Source: Deltaproteobacteria bacterium
Lineage (GTDB): Bacteria; Myxococcota_A; UBA9160; UBA4427
Assembly: GCA_019310975.1 (NCBI GenBank)
Contig: JAFDDH010000014.1
Location: 1-64,000, forward strand
DNA: 64,000 bases
Direction of reading: 5' to 3'
Made by a program: the position numbers and the translations under genes
Shown here: piece after piece, positions 1 to 9,065 of the stretch
Layout: every line of letters starts with the position of its first letter
Numbering within the stretch: the first letter of the stretch is position 1
Notes under the pieces: generated by a model
The model's database searches: none
What the model was told of the DNA's origin: nothing
Seen by the model: only the letters and a program-made list of their open reading frames with translations

Positions 1-310
1 CCGTGAGTCGAGCGGTGATCCACCACTGGCGAAGCTTGAGGCCGAGCACCTGGATCCCCCGGTTGGGAGCTTCGCGAAAGCATGGGTCGTCGTCCAGCGT
101 GCCAAGGCCAGGGACACCCGCAGAGTCTCAGACGCGAACGGGACACCGAATCGCGTCTCACATCGCTGACACGGAGGGCCGATCCCAAGCCCATGCCTGC
201 TTCATCCGCCTCAAAATCGATCCGAGGGCCAGAAGAGCGCGCCCGGCCGGCTTAACCATCGCGAGAGTAAGGGCGTGAGCCGGAGATGCTCAGTGTCGAT
301 TGCGAGCGTG

Positions 311-1174
311 CTACTCGCGTCGTGCGGCATGCAGTGGGCGAGTCAGCAGTTTGATGATCTTCTGCATGTACTCGATGGAGCCGCGGGACTCGACGTACTC
401 GGGTCCCGGCTTCGGGACGGCTATGCCGCGCTCTGCCCAATAGAGCGCGGCCGGCATATTCTTCTCCTTGATCATCAGGTCGACCATGATCTCGTAATTC
501 AGCGGCTCCTCCGGAGCGATCGAGAGCGCATCCCGAATGTGGCCGAGCGTCTTCTTCTTGCCACCGCCGAACATGCGCGGCAACGCCTGCGCGATCTGTG
601 CCAGAGTCCGATGTGCGGCCGCACCGGCGAAGGTCGGATCGATCTCCGCAGACCGATCGAGGTGCTTCCGCACCTTCGGTAGGCCGACCAGCGAACGGAA
701 GATTCCCACCTGCTCAGCCCACAACGCATGATTGATGCCGCTGAGAAGGTGGCAAGGACCGCAGTTTGGATCCTGGGCAAGGGCCCGATCCGCCGCTGCG
801 CGGCCCTCGGCGTGAATCTGCTTGCGGTCCTCACTTGTCTTGAGAACGCGCATCCCCATGTAGTAGCAGCTCATGGAGAAATGCCAGCCGGCGACGGGGT
901 CGTCGGGATTCTGTTGGTAGTGCTGCTTGAATAGACGATACGCGTCGCGACCGCGTCGACTGTCGGCCCGCTCGCGGTAGGCCTGACGGCCCTCTCCGAG
1001 CAAGCCCTGGTCGAGCTCGGGCTGGACGTCGAATATGGACGGCGGCAGCGCCGAGGCGGGAGGCGCTTGCACGATCGAGAACACCAAGACTGCAGACAAC
1101 GCCCAGCGGGCGCAGAGTCCACGCACGTGCATCGTCCTGCATTTCGGGTGCTTCGGCATCATCCCTCTCTCCAC
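311..1174 (-). CDS. secreted TPR-like protein (TatT/RMDN-like helical repeat), signal peptide
   Basis: 287-aa ORF; N-terminal hydrophobic signal (ALSAVLVFSIVQAPPASA), repeat-like ALAQDPNCGPCHLLSGINHALW; related in layout to 19491..20519. Confidence 0.7.
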   Translation of the reverse strand: MERGMMPKHPKCRTMHVRGLCARWALSAVLVFSIVQAPPASALPPSIFDVQPELDQGLLGEGRQAYRERADSRRGRDAYRLFKQHYQQNPDDPVAGWHFSMSCYYMGMRVLKTSEDRKQIHAEGRAAADRALAQDPNCGPCHLLSGINHALWAEQVGIFRSLVGLPKVRKHLDRSAEIDPTFAGAAAHRTLAQIAQALPRMFGGGKKKTLGHIRDALSIAPEEPLNYEIMVDLMIKEKNMPAALYWAERGIAVPKPGPEYVESRGSIEYMQKIIKLLTRPLHAARRE

Positions 1175-1419
1175 ATCCCTCTCTCCAGGGACTGGACATC
1201 GGCCAGGACCGGGTTGGAGGTTAGCTCAACGTTCTGGAGTCGGGTTCCACCGTGTCGGTGATAAGCGGGTTGCCGCCCGGCGGGGCGCGTTGCCGATGCG
1301 CAACAGTGGCCTGTTGGGAGCGAAATCATTCACGAGCCCACGGGGATGCGAAGCCTGGCTCGGAGTCACATGCAAATGCACCGGAACGGCGCGCGAACCG
1401 GTCGAGGAGGGGCGAGATC

Positions 1420-3660
1420 TCAGCTTCCCACCTGCAGGACCTCACGCTCGTACACATCGAGTGCGTCGTAGATCGCTACGGGCCGACACGCAGCGGCCTC
1501 GGCGCTCGGCAACGCCACCGCACCGCTCACCCCGATGATGCGTGCGACGATCGAGCGAATCGCAGAGAGCGCACCGTCCGCCTCGGGCACCAGTGCACGT
1601 GGATCGAATGTGTTGCTCGCGAGGCGCACCACCTGAAGCTGCTCGGCTTCGAGCGCAGTCCAGTTGAGCAGCAGATCAATCAGCAGTACCGGCTTGGGGC
1701 CGAGTCCGTGCACCGCCACGACCGAGACTGCTTCGATCCTGTGGTACTCGAGCTTGGCCCTGCGGTCGGCGGCCACCGTGAAGCGGACGACATCGTCCTG
1801 CAGACCGGTGAGCGCAGCCTCCACGACCTTGCAGCTACCAAAGCGCGCGCGGTCTTCGATGCCTTCGAGAACACCGAGCGAGACGTCGTCCCCCACACAG
1901 TCCTCGAGAGCATCCGACGAAAGCTCGAGCGGCGGCTCCGAATCGGCCTCCGGCATGGGCGCCTGGGGGACCGGCGGCGGGACGGGCGGCGGCACTGGAG
2001 GCGGCAGGGGCGGTGGGATGGCGGGGCCCGGTTGACCGGCTGCAAGCGGAATCGGCGCCACAACCACTCCGTCTTCCAGCTCGTCGGGTAGCTCGATCTC
2101 GCGGCGCTCGGTCTCGGCGCGGCGCATTTCCTGCTCGGCGACAACGTCCGGCGCCGCCTCGACGCCTGCGGCCTCGAACTCCTGGATCCAGCCCAGAATG
2201 CGCGCCCGCTTGGCCTCGTGGACGTCGCCGGATTGCAGGGCCACCCGCGCGGCGCGCAGCGCACTCGGCGGATCGCTCTCGCGCCCGAGCTCCACGGCGC
2301 GAAACGCAAGGCCGGTGGTGAGCCCGGAATTGCCGGGATCCACCGCGTGTCGAAGCGCACGGAGTGCGAGCTCTTGATCGCCGTCGGCGAGTAGCCCGGG
2401 CACGAACTTGATCAGCGTGCCGGGATCGACCAGCGCAGTGGGCAGGACGCGCAGCAGCTCATTCCAGTGGCGGATCGCCAGCTCGGTCTCGCCAGCGCCC
2501 ATGCAGGTACGCACGAGACTGAGCATTGCCTCGCGCCCGAGCTCGGGCTGCTCGACCGCCAGGGCGGCATCCCAGAGTGCGAGCGCCACGTCACGATCGC
2601 CGGCCTCGGAGCGCCAAGCCTCCTGCAGCATCGCCAGCGCAGCCGCGTGATCGCCCTCTCCCCGTGCCGTCAGCGCCTCCTGGACGATCGGGTTCGTCTC
2701 GGCCAGGGTAACCTTCGCCTCGATCTTGGAGTCGATGTACTTCTCCTCGAGCCCGAAGATGCGCGCAGCGCCGACTGCAGCGGCGCCGAAGAGGAAGCCA
2801 CCCACATGCGCCGAGTTGGCGACGCCGCTCTCTACGCCGCCGCTGTGCACCAGCCAACCCTGGAAGAGCTCGTTGAGCAGCCAGAGCGGCAGCATGACCC
2901 ACGCCTTGGCCTCGAACGTGCCCCAATAGGGACGCAGACCAAACATGAAGAAGTACGCAAAGCGAATGTCCGTCTTCCAGTAGCGAATCAAGAAGGCGCC
3001 CAGAACGCCCGCGATGGCGCCGGATGCGCCGACCAGTGGAATGTCCTTGACCGGCGTGAGCAGCGCCCAGAAGAGCGCCGCGGACATGCCGGCCAGCAGA
3101 TAGAAGCTGGCGAAGATCGGCCTGCCCAGACGGTCTTCGATGGCGGGTCCTGCGAGGAAGAGCATGAAGAGGTTGCCCAGGAGATGCAGCCAGCCGGCGT
3201 GCATGAAGATGCTGGTGATGAGCGTACCCAGGCTCCACTGGCTCGGCGTGAAGCCCCACTCCCGATACGGGTCGTGGGCGCCCTCGATCTGGGGCGGGAG
3301 TGCGCGCCCGAGCGCGATTTCCGTGAGCCGGTCGAGCTCGTCCTGCTGTGCTTTCCATTCATCCGGATCGTCTGGCGAGGTCGCCAGCGACTGGTCCTCG
3401 ATCAACGCGAGGTATTGGGTGCGCTCGTTGGGCATCACGTCGTAGCCCACTTCGCTGAGGATCTCGGGCTGGGCTTCGAGATAGGCGTGATCGCGCCAGT
3501 ACTCCGATGCCTCGTCCATCAGGAGCTGCGGGTCGTAGTCGTACGCGGGTCCGCTGGGATTGGTGGCGAGCAGGGCGAGCACGCAGATCGCCATGATGGC
3601 GAACGTCACCCACGGCAGGCGCCGCGTGGTAGAGTCCGCGTGGCCGATGGGCAGGATCAT
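1420..3660 (-). CDS. rhomboid family intramembrane serine protease with long cytosolic TPR-like region, Pro-rich linker and C-terminal domain
   Basis: HAGWLHLLGNLFMLF, GASGAIAGVLGAF (Ser), AHVGGFLFG (His) rhomboid motifs; likely start MILPIGHADS at 3660 inside ORF 1420..3723. Confidence 0.9.
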   Translation of the reverse strand: MILPIGHADSTTRRLPWVTFAIMAICVLALLATNPSGPAYDYDPQLLMDEASEYWRDHAYLEAQPEILSEVGYDVMPNERTQYLALIEDQSLATSPDDPDEWKAQQDELDRLTEIALGRALPPQIEGAHDPYREWGFTPSQWSLGTLITSIFMHAGWLHLLGNLFMLFLAGPAIEDRLGRPIFASFYLLAGMSAALFWALLTPVKDIPLVGASGAIAGVLGAFLIRYWKTDIRFAYFFMFGLRPYWGTFEAKAWVMLPLWLLNELFQGWLVHSGGVESGVANSAHVGGFLFGAAAVGAARIFGLEEKYIDSKIEAKVTLAETNPIVQEALTARGEGDHAAALAMLQEAWRSEAGDRDVALALWDAALAVEQPELGREAMLSLVRTCMGAGETELAIRHWNELLRVLPTALVDPGTLIKFVPGLLADGDQELALRALRHAVDPGNSGLTTGLAFRAVELGRESDPPSALRAARVALQSGDVHEAKRARILGWIQEFEAAGVEAAPDVVAEQEMRRAETERREIELPDELEDGVVVAPIPLAAGQPGPAIPPPLPPPVPPPVPPPVPQAPMPEADSEPPLELSSDALEDCVGDDVSLGVLEGIEDRARFGSCKVVEAALTGLQDDVVRFTVAADRRAKLEYHRIEAVSVVAVHGLGPKPVLLIDLLLNWTALEAEQLQVVRLASNTFDPRALVPEADGALSAIRSIVARIIGVSGAVALPSAEAAACRPVAIYDALDVYEREVLQVGS
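1967..2026. repeat. degenerate 12-bp tandem repeat, 5 copies
   Basis: encodes PPPV/PPPL repeats in the linker of the rhomboid protein. Confidence 0.8.
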
Positions 3661-3813
3661 CGAAGCTCCCCGGGGCGGCGCCCCTGGGCATGGAATCGAC
3701 CGAACGAAAGCCGCGCATGACACGCCAGAGGCGTGTGCCCGTGACTTTCAGCCTACTTCGACCGGCTCCATGCGGATTGGATCAGGCGGCGTGAGGCGGG
3801 AGCGTCCTCTGGC

Positions 3814-5361
3814 TCAGCTCCACTCTTCCAAGAGCCGGTGCTCGGCCTCGAGCGGTCGATCCGCGATCGAGCACTCGCGGTTGAAGAGCATGGTGGCCCG
3901 CGCATCACCGTCGTAGCGATCCCACTCGGGCAGCCGGTCGTGGCCAGGATTGCCATGCCGGGCAAATTCGATCCAGGCATGTTGCATGCGACCGGAGAGC
4001 CGCCGGACGGCGGTCGCAAAGCCCGTGAACGGGCGCGTGGCCGGGTGCGTGGTCAGCCCGAAAACGAAGGGCAATTCGATCGCATGGAAGGCGCCGAGCG
4101 TCCGCCCCAACGCGGGCGGGTGCCAGGTGAATAGGTAGGAGTAGACGTCGCCGCCGGCTTGCGCCTGGCCGGTGGCGAGCTCGGCCGCGGGGCGGTGGAA
4201 GACGCGGGCCGTCTGGAATGCGCTCCACACTTCGAAGGGTGTCGTGCGACCGCCGCGACTGCGAACGGCCTCGCGGTAGCGGTTCGCGGCGACCTCCGCC
4301 TCGGGGGCGTTCTTCGTGACCAGCGGGAGAAGGTCGTGGAAGCGCGCCACCAGCTGCTCTTCGCTCAGCGTCGGCAGGCCGGCCTCGATGGCGCTGAAGA
4401 GCTTCCACTCCTCGAGCGTGGTGCCGACCATCAGCGGCCGATCGGCCAGCCGCCCGTTCCGGATCGCATCCGCGGGTCTCTCGGTGATGAGCCTTCCGTC
4501 CACAGCGGGAAGCATCACCATCAGATCGGCGAGGCTCATCATCTTGCGGTTCACCACACCCTGAGCGCGAAGAATCTTCTCCACTGGGAGCTCGCCCAAG
4601 ACTCGTGGGGTCCTTCGCGGATCGCCGAGTGCATGGAGGAAGAGCTCTCCGATGTTGTCGGCCTCCTCACGCGAAACCGACATGCGGCCCGCGGCGCTCT
4701 GCAGGATGGCACGATGGAAGAGCGGGCGCGCCTTCGGTGCCGCCAGCAGCGCGGCGATGCTCATTGCGCCAGCGGACTGGCCGAAGACCGTGACGTTTCC
4801 GGGATCACCGCCGAATCGCTCGATATTCTCACGCACCCACTCGAGTGCCGCGATCTGGTCGCGCGTACCCGGATTGCTCGCCTCCTCGAAACCACTTCCA
4901 CAGACGCCATCGAGGTGGACGAAGCCAAGCGCGCCCAACCGGTAGTTGAGCGTCACGACGACGAGGTCGCCGCGTGCCGCCAGCATGCTGCCGTCGTAGA
5001 CCGGTGTCGAGCCCGAACCGATCAAGAAGCCGCCGCCATGGATCCAGACCAGAACCGGACGGCGCGCATCGCCCAGACCAGGCGTCCAGACGTTTAGATA
5101 GAGACAGTCCTCCGACTGTCGCGCCACGCCTGCATTGAGGAAGCGCAGGCCGGGCACGGCGGCCTGAATCGGAACCGGACCGGGCCGCGTTGCCTTGAGG
5201 ACGCCCGTCCAGGGCTCGGCCGGCTCGGGAGGCATGAAGCGGCGGACGCCAACCGGGGGTCGTGCGTAGGGGATGCCCTTGAAGGTCCGAATCCCTCGAA
5301 CCTCGGTCCCCAGAACCCTCCCTCGACTCGTATCCACCGACGGCGCCAACAGCTGCTCCAC
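3814..5361 (-). CDS. type-B carboxylesterase
   Basis: GIPYARPPVGVRRF, SEDCLYLNVWTP, VWIHGGGF, FGQSAGAMS motifs. Confidence 0.93.
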   Translation of the reverse strand: MEQLLAPSVDTSRGRVLGTEVRGIRTFKGIPYARPPVGVRRFMPPEPAEPWTGVLKATRPGPVPIQAAVPGLRFLNAGVARQSEDCLYLNVWTPGLGDARRPVLVWIHGGGFLIGSGSTPVYDGSMLAARGDLVVVTLNYRLGALGFVHLDGVCGSGFEEASNPGTRDQIAALEWVRENIERFGGDPGNVTVFGQSAGAMSIAALLAAPKARPLFHRAILQSAAGRMSVSREEADNIGELFLHALGDPRRTPRVLGELPVEKILRAQGVVNRKMMSLADLMVMLPAVDGRLITERPADAIRNGRLADRPLMVGTTLEEWKLFSAIEAGLPTLSEEQLVARFHDLLPLVTKNAPEAEVAANRYREAVRSRGGRTTPFEVWSAFQTARVFHRPAAELATGQAQAGGDVYSYLFTWHPPALGRTLGAFHAIELPFVFGLTTHPATRPFTGFATAVRRLSGRMQHAWIEFARHGNPGHDRLPEWDRYDGDARATMLFNRECSIADRPLEAEHRLLEEWS

Positions 5362-5442
5362 GACCGTCCGCGCAGCGCGCGGACTTTGGGGGGGCCACCA
5401 GAGGATAGAGCACGGCTGCGAACCGCGCCGCGAGCCCCCTGG

Positions 5443-6528
5443 CTAGCTGCGGATCGCCTCCCAGCCGGCACGCACGCACGACTCCGGCACCTGATCCCGA
5501 ATCACGACGCTTCCGATCCGATCAGGAAGAACGAAGCGCATGCGACCGCCGACCGCCTTCTTGTCCAGCTGCATGGCCTGCATGAGCTCATCGTCCATTG
5601 CGAGCTCGGTCTTGACAGGCAGGCCCGCGGCCTCGATGAGCTCGCGCAGGCGATCGTGGAGCGCGGCGGCGCAGAGACCGAATTCGGCGGCCGTACGCGA
5701 TGCGGCAAGCATGCCGAGGCCTACGGCCTCACCGTGCTGGACGTGTCCGTAGCCCGATGTCACCTCGATGGCATGTGCAAAGGTGTGTCCAAAGTTCAGA
5801 TGCGCGCGAACACCTTTCTCACGCTCGTCCTCCACCACGACGGCCGCCTTGATCTCGACGTTCTGGCGCACCAGCTCGACGAGCACAGCCGGATTCACTT
5901 CGAGGATCGCCTTGAGGTTTTCCCCTATATAGTCGAAGAGCGCGGCGTCGCGGATGACGGCATGCTTGATGCATTCCGCCAAGCCACAGCGGAGCTCGCG
6001 CGCTGGCAGCGTGCCGAGCATCAGCGGGTCGATCAGGACGACGATCGGCTGGTGGAAGGCACCGACGAGATTCTTTCCCTGGGGCAGGTTGACGCCGGTC
6101 TTGCCGCCCACGCTCGCGTCCACCATCGAGAGCAGCGTGGTGGGGCACTGCACGAAGGGCACTCCGCGTAGATACGTGGCCGCCACGAATCCCACAATAT
6201 CTCCCGTGACTCCGCCGCCGAGCGCGATGAGCGGCGAGCCGCGCTCGAGATGGTGGTCGAGCAGCACCTCATAGAGACCGGCCACGGTGGACAGACTCTT
6301 CTCTTCCTCGCCCGGCGGAATCGTCGCCACCACCGGGTCATAGCCGGCGGACTCGAGCGAGGTGCGAAGAGCGTCACCGTGCAGCGGAAGGACACGGCCG
6401 TCGGCCAGGAGCGCACATCGATCATGTGGTGCGAGTGCGTACACGCGCTCGCCGATGTGCTCGAGCAAGCCGGGCTCGATCACGATGTCGTATCGGTGGT
6501 GTGGAAGCTCGACGGGGACGACGACCAT
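5443..6528 (-). CDS. aroB: 3-dehydroquinate synthase
   Basis: GGGVTGDIVGFVAATYLRGVPFVQCPTTLLSMVDASVGGKTGVN, NFGHTFAHAIE. Confidence 0.97.
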   Translation of the reverse strand: MVVVPVELPHHRYDIVIEPGLLEHIGERVYALAPHDRCALLADGRVLPLHGDALRTSLESAGYDPVVATIPPGEEEKSLSTVAGLYEVLLDHHLERGSPLIALGGGVTGDIVGFVAATYLRGVPFVQCPTTLLSMVDASVGGKTGVNLPQGKNLVGAFHQPIVVLIDPLMLGTLPARELRCGLAECIKHAVIRDAALFDYIGENLKAILEVNPAVLVELVRQNVEIKAAVVVEDEREKGVRAHLNFGHTFAHAIEVTSGYGHVQHGEAVGLGMLAASRTAAEFGLCAAALHDRLRELIEAAGLPVKTELAMDDELMQAMQLDKKAVGGRMRFVLPDRIGSVVIRDQVPESCVRAGWEAIRS

Positions 6529-6625
6529 TTGCAGACGTGTCTAGCACGAATGACTTCGATCGGCTCGAAGCGTGGGCACCAGGGCCAGCGCGCTCGAGTG
6601 GCCGGGTCGAGTCCGACGCCATCCG

Positions 6626-7486
6626 TCAGTCGTCGCGATTGATGCGCGCGTCCATCTCGAGTGCGGGTTGGTCCACAGCGGGCGTGCCCACGATCTCCGC
6701 CGGCACGCCCGCCACTGTACAATGGGGCGGAACATCGTCGAGGACGACACTGCCCGCGGCGATCTTTGCGCCCTCCCCCACTTCCACATTACCGAGCACC
6801 TTCGCACCCGCGCAGATCAGAACGCCGCGCCGCACCTTGGGATGGCGATCGCCGGTCTCCTTGCCGGTCCCGCCGAGGGTCACCTCGTGCAGCATCGAGA
6901 CGTCGTCCTCGACGACGCATGTCTCGCCCATCACCACGCCGGTCGCGTGATCGATGAAGATGCCCTGCCCGATGCGAGCTGCCGGATGGATGTCCACGCC
7001 GAAGAGCTCGGAGACGCGATTCTGTAGATGCCGCGCCATGCTGGTGCGTCCCTGTTCCCAGAGCCAGTGCGCGATTCTATGCGTCTCCAGGGCGTGAAAG
7101 CCCTTGAAGTAGAGCAGGGGCACCCAGTACGTCGCACAGGCCGGATCGCGCTCGCGCGCGGCCGCCAGGTCCGCGCGCAGGGCCGCACCAATCGCGGGGC
7201 TCGCGCAGAACGCCTCGTCGATCATCTCGCGAAGGGGCGTCGCGGGCAATCTCGAAGTGGCGAGCTTCTCGGCGAGATGGAAGCTCAGGGCGTCCTCGAG
7301 ACGGCTGTGTCCGAGCACCGTGGCCTGAAGGAAGCTTGCGAGCAGGGGCTCGCGCTCGACCTCGGCGGCCACGTCGCTGCGAATGCTCGACCAGATGGGA
7401 TCGGGACCGCCGGACGCCGGCTCGCCGGGTGCAGGGGGGGGCGCCATCGCGTGGTCTCCTCGTCGCGGGCCGGCGCGCCCATGCAA
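6626..7486 (-). CDS. cysE: serine O-acetyltransferase
   Basis: DIHPAARIGQGIFIDHATGVVMGETCVVEDDVSMLHEVTLGGTGKETGDRHPKVRRGVLICAGAKVLGN left-handed beta-helix. Confidence 0.95.
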   Translation of the reverse strand: MHGRAGPRRGDHAMAPPPAPGEPASGGPDPIWSSIRSDVAAEVEREPLLASFLQATVLGHSRLEDALSFHLAEKLATSRLPATPLREMIDEAFCASPAIGAALRADLAAARERDPACATYWVPLLYFKGFHALETHRIAHWLWEQGRTSMARHLQNRVSELFGVDIHPAARIGQGIFIDHATGVVMGETCVVEDDVSMLHEVTLGGTGKETGDRHPKVRRGVLICAGAKVLGNVEVGEGAKIAAGSVVLDDVPPHCTVAGVPAEIVGTPAVDQPALEMDARINRDD

Positions 7487-7521
7487 GGACTGTGTGGGCG
7501 AGCCGGCCGGGAGTGTACCAG

Positions 7522-8352
7522 TCAGTGCCGGGTCGCTGGCGGGGGCCGGACGGATTCCGGCCGCTGCGCAGAATCACGCGACCAGAGCGCGAAATTCCAC
7601 TGCAGCCCGAGGTAGAAGCGCCAGCGGACGCGACGGCCGCCGGAAGACGCGATCCCGGGGCCCGCGGCGGCGAGCCAGTGCATGCCCATGGGCGTCATCC
7701 AGTCCAGACCGAATGTGAGCCCTACCTCCCTGGCATGGTCGCGTGTCGACTCTCCGCCCCAGATCTCCGCCAGCAACGAGAGCGTGTCCGTGGCTGTCCA
7801 GCCGCCGTAGAGGATCGCAAACCATAGGTCCTCATCGTCGAAGTCCACCACATAGCCCCCGTCGACTCCCAGCGAGAGCCTCTGCCAGGTGTACTCGATC
7901 TGCGCCGGCAGGATCAGCGTGGTCTCACCGAGCAGCGGGAAGTTGATGGCTCCGGTCGGTGTGAAGGCCGCGTTCCAGTGCTGCCCGCGGAGCGGCTGCC
8001 ACTTCAGACCGAGTGAGAGAGCAGCACTGCTCTCCGTGGCGAGATCCGGGGCGAACGTGAAGACCGGAGAGATCACGGCGCTCACGTCGAGGCCCTCGAA
8101 GACGCCCAGCGTCAGATCAGCCGCCGGTACTTGCAGGGCGACCAATTCCCCATACCCGAAGCCGCTGGCCGCGAGGATGACCTCGACCCGACCCGGACCG
8201 ACGGTATGCGGATCATCCGAAATCAGTGGCGGACCGGCTTCTGCGGGCTCCACGATGAAAGTGAGGATGACGAGTAGAAACGAAGACCCATGACGCGTGC
8301 GGCTCGACGATCCCGAGCTTTCCGTCTCGTCAAGCAAGGTGGGTGGCTGCAC
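7522..8352 (-). CDS. outer-membrane beta-barrel-like protein of unknown function
   Basis: signal-like N-terminus followed by alternating amphipathic segments; PPLISDDPHTVGPGRVEV start typical of transporter-like barrels. Confidence 0.6.
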   Translation of the reverse strand: MQPPTLLDETESSGSSSRTRHGSSFLLVILTFIVEPAEAGPPLISDDPHTVGPGRVEVILAASGFGYGELVALQVPAADLTLGVFEGLDVSAVISPVFTFAPDLATESSAALSLGLKWQPLRGQHWNAAFTPTGAINFPLLGETTLILPAQIEYTWQRLSLGVDGGYVVDFDDEDLWFAILYGGWTATDTLSLLAEIWGGESTRDHAREVGLTFGLDWMTPMGMHWLAAAGPGIASSGGRRVRWRFYLGLQWNFALWSRDSAQRPESVRPPPATRH

Positions 8353-9012
8353 TCACGGCTCGCGACGACGCGCGACACGGGAGTTCATTTCTTCGATCAG
8401 GCCATCGAATCCGCGCCGCTCGAGTAGCGTTTGATACTCGGCGCGCCGCATTGCCACCTCGCTGACAGTCGGCGGCTGATGGAGATCGACGATGCGCCAG
8501 CCCAGAGCAGTCGATCGGACCCGGTAGTCGATGTGGATATCCACGGCACGCCCGGGATAGTCGAGGATGCTCTTCACGAGCACGACGTCCTGCATCGGCC
8601 GCTGCCATCCGATCAGGCGGTACTGCTGGCTCCGATAGCGATCGCGGATGTCCGCGATGCTGGAGATGTGAAAGCGCTCGAAGGTCTCGATCCACAGCTG
8701 CTGCTGCTCCGGCGTGAGATCGTGCCAGCCCGGTCCGAAGGTACGCCGCGCCATCAGGGGAAGGTCGAAGGTCTCCCGGGCGACTTTCTCGAGCCGTGCG
8801 AAGCGGCCGAGGTAGCCCAGCTCGGTTGCCTCGCGCATCACGGAGAGGACATCGGCGTGCAGGCGCAGCACCACCGCCTGCGCGGCCAGCACGTCGCTGG
8901 GAACCTCCTCGTCCACCACCGGCATCTCGGTGCCGCCCGTGCCAATCGGCGCACCGTCGCCCATGCAGCCGCTCGTGACGAGCAGACACAGGGCCAGTCG
9001 GCCGAAGGCCAT
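8353..9012 (-). CDS. MlaC/Ttg2D-like ABC-transport auxiliary lipoprotein
   Basis: likely start MAFGRLALCLLVTSGCMGDG (lipobox); RRTFGPGWHDLTPEQQQLWIETFERFHISSIADIRDRYRSQQYRLIG resembles MlaC/HpnM family. Confidence 0.75.
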   Translation of the reverse strand: MAFGRLALCLLVTSGCMGDGAPIGTGGTEMPVVDEEVPSDVLAAQAVVLRLHADVLSVMREATELGYLGRFARLEKVARETFDLPLMARRTFGPGWHDLTPEQQQLWIETFERFHISSIADIRDRYRSQQYRLIGWQRPMQDVVLVKSILDYPGRAVDIHIDYRVRSTALGWRIVDLHQPPTVSEVAMRRAEYQTLLERRGFDGLIEEMNSRVARRREP

Positions 9013-9065
9013 CGCCAACCTGCAACCCGGATTTCGCACAAGATCCTCCTCGCGTCCCGTGACGA

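Noticed and set aside
1252-3720. Long plus-strand ORFs (1252..2091, 2467..3720) opposite the rhomboid gene
   Set aside because: Shadow ORFs typical of GC-rich DNA; no recognisable motifs, Arg/Gly/His-rich composition, and the opposite strand encodes a clear rhomboid.
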